NCBI GenBank assembly: GCA_014607495.2
Contig: CP053154.1
Location: 7,936,001 to 8,000,000 of the forward strand
Source of the DNA: Carposina sasakii
Taxonomy: Eukaryota; Arthropoda; Insecta; Lepidoptera; Carposinidae
Reading direction: 5' to 3'
DNA length: 64,000 nt
In this document: one piece after another, positions 1 through 12,000 of the stretch
How positions within the stretch are numbered: the stretch's first letter is position 1
How the letters are laid out: the number at the start of each line of letters is the position of its first letter
The notes under the pieces: generated by a model
Told to the model about the DNA's origin: nothing
What the model saw: only the letters and a program-made list of their open reading frames with translations
The model's database searches: none
Position numbers and translations under genes: made by a program

Positions 1-3000
1 GCGTGTTCTCTACAAAGTCATCTATGAGCTACCGACCGCCGGTGGGAGTGCCTGTGACGTCACCGATCACTTCCCCTGACTCTACCCGGACGTATCTGTA
101 TCAAGGACTTATTGGTAAACTCCGTAATAATTATTATTATTGTTAATATTGATAGTGTTTCAATAAGACTCTCACTCGCATCCTCCTAATTTCGCTTTCT
201 ACTGTTGTGAACAAAATCGAAATAAAATTTGTTAAATGTATTGTCATATAAAGTCCTACCTTTAAATCACAACCTAAGCTAAAATTTACGTTATTGTTTT
301 AGGTAAGGAGAGATCAAACTTATGGGACCAAATGCAATTCTGGGAAGATGCTTTCCTAGACGCGGTCAGTCAAGAGAGGGACATGATAGGAATGGACCAA
401 GGAGCCAACGAAATGATGGAGCGGTACAAATGCTTGAGCGAGACGGAAAGAAAACGGCTTGAGCATGAAGAGGACAGACTATTGTCAACTGCTCTCTATA
501 ATTTGACAGCTGCGATGGTGTTAGTGGGTGTAGACGCTGATGTCATAAGGAACAAAGTGAGGAGGCTACTTGCGAAGAGTCACATCGGATTAGTGTACAG
601 TCAAGAAGTGAATCATTTGCTCGATGTCGTACATACCTTGGTAAGTATGTATAATTGTTTTCAATAATTGCTTAAACTTTGTCATTCAAAAGTTTTTGGA
701 TTCGAAACTAAGACCTATAGCGCTGCACGCAGGGTCATAACAACTACGCCAATCAGTTGTACACCGCTACTATATAGCATGAATTATGCTGAAAACGGAC
801 TAACTACTTATTAACACCCGACGTCACGCCTCAATCATAGTGCATATCAATCCGATACATTTTATATGGTCAGAGACACATTAGCAACACCCCACGCGAT
901 CCCACGCGTCATATACAGTTTGTATTATTAATGCCATCACAAACCTTTTTAGATTTATCGGCATCCGAATTATTATAAATATACAATAATACTCTGTCAA
1001 AATAAATATATGTATTCCCGACGTGTCGACACGTCGGGTGTTTATAGTCTGAATCTTTAAGAGTGTTTTGCGTGTATTAGACGTGACGTGACTGCCGGGC
1101 TCCAAATACGAGTAGAGTGCACAGTCCTTCTTATTACTGTTCTTTTCGACAACTGTGTTCTTACCTATTTGCCTACTCTTTTCTATTGTGTCTATTTCTA
1201 CCCTATTTCCTTTGTCTTCTTCTATATTGTTGCTGTCCGTGTATGTGTAATTTTAAAATAAACTCTATATATCTATTAGCACGGGAACGACATCGAGCTA
1301 AAGCCGCTGGGCTCTCGCCTGCTGCGTCGCGCCACGTTCACGGTACACGAAGCCGACGCGGCCGGGGAACTGCGCTTCCTTGAGGTGCGGGATGACGGAC
1401 TCATACTGAGGTCTACACAGGGTAAGATATCTTTATACATATATTGTATATATATATCTCTTTTGTTCGTGTGTTTGTAATTGAACTCCTTCTAAACGGC
1501 AGGACCGATTTTAATTTTAAAAAATGTGTATATTCAAGTGGGTTCGATAATGGTTTAGATTCACAATTCGGTCAACTAGAACAGGTTTTTCAGCAGTCCG
1601 CGGGCGTCCACTAGTATAGGTATAAGCGACTACTCGACGTAGGTAGTTCGCGTAGACTAGGTTCTGCTGTGCAGTTACGTGTGTGTACAAAAACACGACA
1701 CATCTCATTTTAGGCAAAGGCAATGCTGAGCTTTGGCCGGACTGACAAAGCGACTTAAATAGGTAATCTAAGAACAAAAATATTTTTTCCTTTTTTTTAA
1801 ATCAATGTTGTAAAAGTACAGTAAGTATTTGGCAGTTTACCGTCTGTAATAATAAGGATAATGCACATAGAGATCAACCTTTAAAATGGTACTTGTACTA
1901 AATTTCGGTTCGTTTATTAACTTAACAATTATTAATTTAACTATATCCAAACATTTAATAAATTGCGCTCCAGGTACAATAATCGAGAGATGGTGGTACG
2001 AGAGGCTGGTCAATATGACGTATAGTCCAAAAATACGAGTGCTGTGCCTTTGGAGGAAGAACAGTGGACAGACGCAGTTACACAAGTATTATACTAAAAA
2101 GGTATATTATACTTATTTTTTGTTTTATTTATTTCTTTGGCCGAAAAATCAAGTTACAGTTAATTAACTCATGGATTAAAAATCACTATATAAATCTAGA
2201 TTACAGCTTTTTACATGCAACAAACATTGCAATTTGTTTTTCATATACCGTGAACTTAGTAGTGCGTAAGAGTAGTTCAGTAGTGATAGAAATGCGTCTT
2301 CTATATTATTTTTGTCTAGGAATGCATATGTTACGGCTGTGTTCCCGGGTGGCCAGAACTGCAGAATCATAAAAGGAGATCCCACAGCCATGTTTAAGAT
2401 AGCGGGGATAGATGTAAAAGATCACTAACAAGTTGCTAGCTTATGGCTTTAGACAGGAGATGCAGCTGATATATTCTAGTGATGCCCCGGATCAGCACAG
2501 GATTATACACATGACCTAACAAATTATACTCAATGCTGAATTGCTCACGCCTGTAACTATATGAGTTGGATCACCTTTTGAGTCGGACTAAACATTTATA
2601 AGTGTAATGTAATGTATTTGTAACCATCGGTTACTTTAAGAGGGCGGTTGACAATGATACTCGTAGAAAGCCGAAAATGGGGGATCGGGTCTTGAGATGT
2701 ACTCTCTTTTCGTCACTCCTATAGGCCGACGGGACGGAAAGACAACATGACCGAATAGAGATCAGGTGCAGGGCAAACGGTTTTACGTGCTTTCCAAGGC
2801 ACGAGCTTAGAAGTTGAAATCCTACATAAAATAAATTCATTGATACAGGCGCGTAACTAGGATCGAACTTACGCCCCTCTCTCTTGGAAAGCGCACGTCT
2901 TAAGTCTTAATCACTGGACTATCACCATAACGTTACATAGCGTAACCGTAACATGTCGGTTGCAGTGCAAAGCGCTGTACTACTGCATAAAGGAGGCGAT

Positions 3001-6000
3001 GGAGAAGAGCGGGCGGCGGCAGGACGCGGCCGAGCTCGGCGGGGAGTTCCCTGTGCAGGACTGCGCCAGCGGCGAGGGCGGGCTCATACAGGTACCTACA
3101 CTTGCAGGGAATCCCGCCCCCTGATTACGTAAAAGCAGCAAAACGTGCGGGGCGCGGGAGGATGCTGAGCGCTCGTTGCGCGCACTCTCAATTATCGCGA
3201 TCGCGCGGCTCCGGCTTTGCTATTGCTTATACGTAATCAAGGGGCCGGGCAACGCTCCGGGTTGCGGGCCTGGAGGGTAAGCCCTGTGCCCGGGCAAAAT
3301 CCTCGGCGCGCCACAACGCGCCGGTAACTAATTTGTGGCCCTTAAGAGGGGCCACATAGGTCAGAAATTCTGACCCATTTGGGAAGAGAAAAATTTGGCT
3401 GGTTGGGATAGTCAACTCTGGTGTTACCAGGGAGGTATCAGAAGGAAGGAAAGGAAAGCTCACGGGCCCGGATAAAATTATAAGAAGCACATGCTACGGG
3501 ATAAGGAACTCCACGGTGGAAAGGCGAAAACGCTTAAGCGCCATTTTGGCCCAATATTAGTTATCTAGTTATCAATCAACGCTGTTGTCTCCATATGTGG
3601 AAATGTACTATTATTCTGATATTATATAAGTTGCATAACTGCCAAGTTTCATTCAATAGTTTTTGATTGCAAAGAACATCCATCGTCTATTGTGATTTCT
3701 AATAATTCGGCCGAGAGAAATTCATATTTCAATGAATTTGAATATGAAACATTTCATGTTTTCATTACTTTCTTAATAAATCCTTGGAAATCTAAGTTTC
3801 GAGAGAAACCATATTGTGCCGATCCTATAGTAATGTGATAAGAGCAAGAAGATGATGATATGTCTATAATTGTTTGCTTACAGATGTAACGTTTTATATT
3901 TTAAAAAATAGACGTACAAGTTGTTGAATGTTGCTTTAACTTTTTAAGGTGTGCATGGAAGGCGTCGGTCTTCTGTTCCACCACAGCAAGGTATGTTATA
4001 TAATATTATCGATTTCGTATTTTTCGTCAGCTTGTCTAAATGTTATTGCCATGATATACCAAAACCGCGGTAACTGATTCCGCAACTTGTTTTGGTATAA
4101 TCATTTTTTAAGTCATGTAAGACAATCAGTGTTCACGCTTCATATTGGAAAAATATAACAATGTTGAACTATAGGTAGACTGCCGTACATATATTGTACG
4201 GTGGTCTATCGGAGCGGGACATTGTCCCGCGCTGGGCAAAGCTTCTTGTCTCAATATTGTACCGGTGCCGTCAGCATTATGTACTACTACGAAGCTTCAT
4301 CATCCGACGATTGCTGAATCTTAATCATCCTCTAGGAATCCCCGACATTTCATGTCATTACTGCTGTGAACGAACGGCATGTATCAAGTGAATAACGCTC
4401 CCAATATTATTTTTATTTACATTCATCTTAAATTTTTTAAATCCGGATGCAAGGACCTCTCAAACTTTCCCTTTTCGATATTTTTTGTAACTTAAACAAT
4501 TACTTATTTGAAGTATTTTATGTGGAATATTTATTTTCAATATCTATTCTATTCTATCCGAACTAATTCGACTTCGAGCGATTTCGCATAAACGACTAAA
4601 TAATACTGATTTTATTTCGTATGTATACTTACCTAACTATAGCTTATGTCGAATTATGGTTATGTTTCCATTATCTTTCCTATTACTACTTGGATGTAAT
4701 AGTTAGATGTAATGTTGGGATGGCCGCGAGGCGTCAGGATGCATGTGCTTGTGTGTGCCGCATGCCGCGGGCTCGGGAACTTTGAGATGGTCCTTGACAC
4801 GCGCTCGCCTCCGACTCCGCCCGCAATACTAATCTTGTTTTTGTCTGTTCTACTCTCTCCGGACACGCCGACCCGCGCCGCTGCGCTAAAGGATTTCGAG
4901 GTACTAAGTGGTTGATACACTAGTAATGGCTGGCTCTTACGATGATCGACACGACCTATAGTCCTTCATTATCTATGTCACGGTCACCACATGATGTGCC
5001 ACTAGCGATGATCGTTCGAGGTCGTAGGGCTTTACTTGTAGTTTTGAGGCTTACCGATTGTTTTAGCCGTTGTTAGCATTGTTTTAGTTCTCCCGAGTGC
5101 GGCGAGCGCCGAAGCGCGCAGTCGTGCATGCACATAGATGCCCCTTGTTTTATTTGTTACTTATCGCACCCGAAAGCTTGCATTCGTATCGGGGTTCGTC
5201 CGGCTAGCGGTCACGGTTTGTTTGCTCGCACTGAGTGCCGCGTTTAGTAACGGTAGTAGTGTGCAGCAGCCTGGGAGCGAGCGCCGCAAGCACGAGGTCA
5301 GTCGCAGACGTCGCCATCTCATGGTCCCGCGCCCCGCGCCCCCCGCGCCCCCGGACCTCGCCCCGCCCGCTCGCCCGCTCGCCCGGTCCCACCACCTGCC
5401 AATCATTGAGATTACTAGTTACCACCGAGTGCCAACACTTGATGGCCCATTCATTATCTTAACTTCATATTGCAATGATTCTTCCCTATGGATGTCAAAA
5501 ACAAATATATAACTCGATATCCAGAACCTCGCTTCGCGCTGCTCGATTTGCATGTTGCATGATTAGTTATTATTTTCTTTGGAGTTCAAGTTGTTATGGT
5601 TTTTACATAGCTTTTCTATTGTTTGCAATTGAATTCCAAAGATACACACTCATAATTTCATCATTCGACAGATCCTGCATTTATGTTAAACCTAAGAATA
5701 CCTATCTCCTCGCTTCGCATGGGGATGTGAACTTAATTAAAAAGCACTTTAAAATCAAAATTATCAATATAAAAAATGGTCGATAATAAAGAAAAATCAA
5801 GTTACATAAATAAAATATACAATATCTTTGATTTCAGATTTAAAAGTGCGTTAGGTTTTACAGTAGCATGCACTATACAACTCTGAAGAATCAAATAGGA
5901 ACATAGGGCCTAAGACGATATTTTATGCCTTATGTATTTCATAATACAAGAAATTATGCAGAAATATGTGCATTACTACTACAGAATAAATAAATACTTA

Positions 6001-9000
6001 CTAACATATATCTTATCTTGTTCTCTATTTGATTCATCTAAGCATGTTGTAGATTTAAAATACATACTAAAATACAGACATACATTAAATAAGGAGCAAA
6101 AACAAATTACGGTTAGGGTGAACTAATTATTTTGTAACTGTACATTGCTGTTTTGTTCATTAGTTACTTAAAATCAAACACAAGGCACTAAGTATCATGA
6201 ACGTATAAAGAATAATTTCAAATTTCAAGAATAATTCAAAAGAATAATTGTTCTTTATATGTACTCGTACGTTCATGCTGAGTATTGTTAAATCCGTCAT
6301 GTTCAAAGAAAACTAACTTTTATTTGATAATGCTGTCTTACTTATCCATCAAGGGATAAAGAGAGACAAATTAGAAGCCAAAGAACTTCTAAAGTACTTT
6401 TTACGTGAATCCGGTTAATAAATGCCAATATTTTCGTCTGCAACGCAGACATACCTATCCAATATCTCTATGTATATACTATGTCTATGTATCCAATATG
6501 TCTTTTAAAATTAGTGTAAAGATGAGTTTGCATACAACGGTAAATCTAAATTATTAAAGTATTAAATTTGAAAACTTTCTATTTTTCAGTTCTTTGTGCG
6601 GCTCGATCACATTCGAAAGTGCTTCACACAGAACGGCGGTATCTTCGTTTTAGAAGAATTTAGTAAGTAAACAGCATTTATCAAAGTAAACATAAAAGTC
6701 GTGTATGGCCACATGCATTCCAAATTGGTGAGAGAGTTTGGTGATAGGCAATCTTCCGTTTATAGCCTTTTATCCTATGATCGGTCGGAACACCATTTAT
6801 TCTCCACGAGGATGTAAAAATGGTCTATCTACCACCATTTTTATTACTAAGGTACTAACTAAGATTTACTGAAAAACTTTTAAGAATTCATCTGTTGACA
6901 TTGCCACCATTTCTTTTTTCCACATTTAAGCCCCATTTACAGATACCATCTTTTAAATATTCATTATTTACTGGTAAAAACTTGAACAATGTGTAAGTAT
7001 GAAAAATGTGTGTGCCAGTTTAGACCATGCCATGCAAATGAAGCTTAACAGTTTGTCCGTGGCTTCACTACTAACACAAGTAAAATTGTATTTATAATTT
7101 TTCAGATCCTAAGACTAGACAAATAATACAGAGGAAGTACAAATCAATAATGGTAAGTATTGCCTACTGTGTTCTGAGTGCTCTTAAGTATATGTTTTGT
7201 TTTGTTTTTTATTTACCCAATCCCCTGTCTTTATGTTGTAGGCAGAGAAAGTAGTGCTTGAACTTCATCGTTTCTTCTCAATATGGCTTTCTCGATACTA
7301 TGTCGAGATCAGTGGAAATGAACTGAATATTGCACCTTACGTTTCATAGCTCATACCGATATGTATGTACACAAGTGTTGTTTTTTGATTTTGCATGCAT
7401 TTTCATCTCTTTTTATTCTTATTTTGGTTCTCTATTATAATTATTATCAGTGTTATTACAAGAGAGTAAAACATTTAGGTAAATTGTCAATTAAATGCTT
7501 ATAAATTAGTACCTATGAGATACCTACTGAAGTTTGTTTTGGTTATTTTACTTTTTCTAATAACATTATGCATGTCTCCTCTTTTTATAAAACATTAAAG
7601 TCCATGACGTAATCTAGTACATTGTACAATCATCATTCAAATTCACAATTGTGGCTACACACAAAGCTCTGCTTAAAATTAGCATTATATTTGATCATCG
7701 CCTTTTAGCAATTTACCATGTCACCTACAATCAATCAGCAACCTACCTAAATATTATAATTTCAGTAAGTGATTAGTAATTGAAATAATCTTCATATATT
7801 TTGATATCAATGTTGTGATATTTTTAAACTATTTGTAAACTAAAGTGAGCTTATTTTATTTAATAAAGATAAATTCTAAAGACTACTTGATTTTATTATG
7901 ATCAAGAATATTTTAAGTGTTTTAGTAAAACTGTCTATCTCGAATATACATCGTATCTACTGTTTACTATAACACTTAATATGCAAAGAGATAATATTAA
8001 ACAAGTTACTGGATATGCTTTTCCTACAATATAGTTATTCATGCTGCCACAGCCTAAAAACATAATCTTTCATAATTCAGTACTACAGCTAGTTTCCGGG
8101 TGGGTATTTCCAGGCTGATCAGATTTGCTACGCCGTGCTTTGCGTATTCTCGTACTTCGCTGCCGGACAGGAGCAGAAGAAGACGATATTGGAGCAAGCG
8201 TCGAGGGTTCCTCCTCCTAACCCTAACATGCTGGCTCCGGGCTCCACCGGGCAGAGAGGATCGCTGTCGGACGGGGAAGGCTCCTCGCCTAAGAAAACCA
8301 GTCCGAAGGTGAGTCGAAATATAAGTACTATAATAAATAAGGTGCGGGATTGTAAGATAAATTAGTCACATGGGTGATACGAGCTTACGTTATTATTACA
8401 TTATTTAGGTAATTGATGTTTCTTACAAATAGGGTGACAATCAGTCGTTAGCATGTAGGTATCGGCCCGCGTTACCAAACCTACCATAATAAAAAATCTG
8501 AACATCTGCCCGGCTAGCACGGCCAGCGATACACATTATGATAAGTCAATTTATCGATAACTAGCTGTCAAAATACGATAAATATAGCCGCCATGTTGAA
8601 TTTTATCGATACAGCGAACATAACCATGACGGTAACGTTACACGGCACAATACGATGATAGATAAAAATGCGAGCATGCCCATCGGTCACTATCGATAGC
8701 GCCGAGCAGGACTGTATTTTGATGTTAAAAATATCGAATTTTGACATCAATTCAATATATTGTTTATCGATGAACATTGTAGTGCGCGATAAGCGTAGAT
8801 AGGTTAGAGAAATCGAGAGTACCTATTATATTCTTTGGTTCGATAGGTTTTCAGTTATATGCTCCATACTTAATATTTTTAATTTAGTGTTTTAGTTTAC
8901 TCGTTTTAGTTTACATAGGTAGGTCAAAGGTAAAATTAAATTATTAGTAATGGCGGCTAATATCTATCGTATTTTGACAGATAGTCGATAAATAGGTTTA

Positions 9001-12000
9001 TCATAACGCGTTACGCTGGTCATGTTAGAGCATTATTATTTATTATTATTAGTAATTTACTAATTTCTATAATCCTGAGGATGCCACGGTTGTTGGCGAA
9101 ACATATGTAGATTATTAATCTAGTTTTTGATTTCGGAGTAGTGCAATGTATTGTCTTGCATGCTAGGTGCTCGGATCTGGTTTCTCGTGGCGATTGTAGT
9201 TAGTGCAAGTGCCTGTTTTCGCAGTTATGAGTTATCAGGTCCGAGGGTCAGTGGAGGATGTAGGGCCCGGTGGTGAGCGCACCCATAGTACATGTTAGAG
9301 CAGTTAACATGACATCTGATGTCAAAAAGGAAAAAAGAAATAAAAGAATGAACGACAATTGAAAAAAAGAAAAAAAAATTACTCTAGAAACATTTGTTTA
9401 ACTTATCTAGCTCCTTATCGTATCATAGCACGGGATAAATCTTAACGTAACGTATCGTTCCATTGGTCATGTTCGCGAAATCGATAATTATGGTGGTATA
9501 GATACGATACGAAATCCTTTATCGTATATTTACTTATCGTGGTCGTGCTAGCCCGGCTGGATGGCAAAAGATTATAATTACCTAATGCACACCTACCTAT
9601 AATTAAGTAGGTACAACCACCATGCTCTTTACGTCACAACGGTTTCGTGACCATTTAAAATTATTTATTCTTCTGGTGGTTGATTGATTAGACCTACTTA
9701 AGGTTGCCATCCGTCCGGGTTTCCCTGGATTTGTCCTAGTTTGGAGGGCGTCTGGGGAGCGTCCGGGCGAGGTTTTTTAAAATAGCGTCTGGGTAAAACC
9801 AGACACCAGACACTTTCAGGGGTAATCTTATTAACTTGATAGAATGATAAGATTACGACATTTCATAGTAAAAAATTTAACCGCCCCGGTCCGCGCATTA
9901 TTTTCTATGTAACATCAGGGACGTTAGTTACCGACGGCATCAGCCGTATCAATGATACGGGGCCACTGGTCTAACAGGTGTGTTTAGGAAGGGGGCTGGG
10001 CCAAGAAAAATAAATGTTTAGGGACTTAGGGGGGTCGCGTCGCGTCAGAGTGAAAATAGGTAATGTCAAACCTTGTTGTTTTCTCTTCTTTCTTCTTCCG
10101 CGCGGAAACTCTCGTAGGGTTCTGGGGTTTTTCACTTCACTTTCCACTTTCAGGTTTAGAGGCACTCCGTTTGGGTCGGTATGTCACACACGAAAATTAA
10201 TTTGTCGAGCAACAGGCGTCGCGGTTGGTTGGGAACTCGTGGGCAACTGCCACAGCGTGGCCGGGTGAAAAAACACGGGGGCCGCTCCGCGGCGAGGGGG
10301 GAACAATTACCTATAGTTTTAACAAGGTGTAAGCAAAAATATAGATTCTCGTGTGAGAATACTAAAAAATAATAATATATAGGTACGAGTACTATGTATT
10401 TAAAATAATAATATAAATAAATATGAAGTGCTATTTTTCAAAAGAAATAATCGAAAGGTCAAACAGTAAAAAATGTTAAATAACTTTCGCAATAAAAATC
10501 GCTTGGTTGGCGTCATCATTTCCATGATGCTTTAGCGATCATCACAAATTCGCGGATGTGCCAAGAACCATAAAAAATTTCGCGGTCGCTTCGCTCGCGC
10601 TACAGGTTCCCCTCATGTGCATAAAGCAAAAATATAACTTCTCTTTAGTACCTACATACTTTTTAAGAAGTAGATAATCTAAGCTTTTACAGAAAAAAGT
10701 GGTAAAAATCTCTCGTTTGCTTCGCCCGCATTACCATTTCCATGAAGCTTTATAGATCGTCACAAATTATCCATAGATCCCGCATTTTGCAGAAGTAAAT
10801 GGCAACTTGTGTGCCAAAAAAACCGAACCCGCTTCTTATTTATCTTTTAAATAATCTTACTTTTATTACTACAGGCTGAACGCAGATCGCCGACAAAACG
10901 AGCGGGTGAAGCTCGCGCATCGTTCGCTAGAAGTGAAGCGGTGATGGTCACTCGAGACGCGGAGGCGACGGCCGAAAGACCCTTACCCAGCAAACCGCCC
11001 GACAGACCTCCCGACAGACCTCCCGATAGACCGCCCGACAAGCCGCCTGACGTAGTGCCTGATAGAGCTGCTGTTAATCGGTAAGTACTGAATATTGAAG
11101 TCGCAGCGGATCTTTGCGACTGTGAAATTAGCTGTGGTTCTATTGCCTATCTTCTTCACCCGCGCGCATTTGAATATAATTATACCTATTATATAATTAT
11201 ACGACGTGTTTCGCACGAACTTTACAACCGCTAATATCTGTAGCGACTGTAATTTTTTTATGTTACACATAAAATATCTCCATTGCCAATAGATTTTCAA
11301 AAATAGTCACAACTACTACTTCATTTATAATCTTAATAAAATTTTAGCTGTTATTTGATTTTCTATAAAGGTTATTGTTATTATTGTTTCCCTAGGTCTC
11401 CCCTCGACGGTGTGGCATTGGATCGTCGAGCGTCCCGCACTGATAATTTACCTTCTCGTACGGATCCCTTACCCTCCCGTACAAATACCTTACCCTCCCG
11501 TACAGATACTTTACCCTCCCGTATGGATAGCATACCCTCCCGTACAGATACTTTAACTTCCTGTACGGATACCTTACCCTCCCGTACAGATTCCTTACTC
11601 TCCCGTACAGCTTCCTTACCCTCACGTACGGATACCTTACCCTCCCGTACGGATACCTTACCTCATCGTACGGATAGTTTACCAGCCCGTCCGGATAGCC
11701 AGCCGCCGAGCCGGCCGCCGCCGCCGTCTGGAGCCCGTCTCAACCGTAGCCTTACGCAGGCGCGCCCTCCACCGCCCACTGTAAGTACTAATCCTAATTT
11801 ACTTATATGTATCTCGATTCTATAATACATACGTATAATCACGCCTTTATCCCTTACGGGGTAGGCAGAGCACTATACATATACTATAATATCACTACAT
11901 ATTATAAAACAAAGTGGTCCCGCTGTCTGTCTGTCCCTATGTATGCTTAGAGCTTTAAACCTACGCAACGGACACTTAGTATTTACCAAAAACCTATTAT

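Noticed and set aside
5138..5512. 124-aa ORF in the GC-rich island
   Set aside because: Low-complexity Pro/Arg reading of GC-rich DNA, open in several frames on both strands; no family signal.
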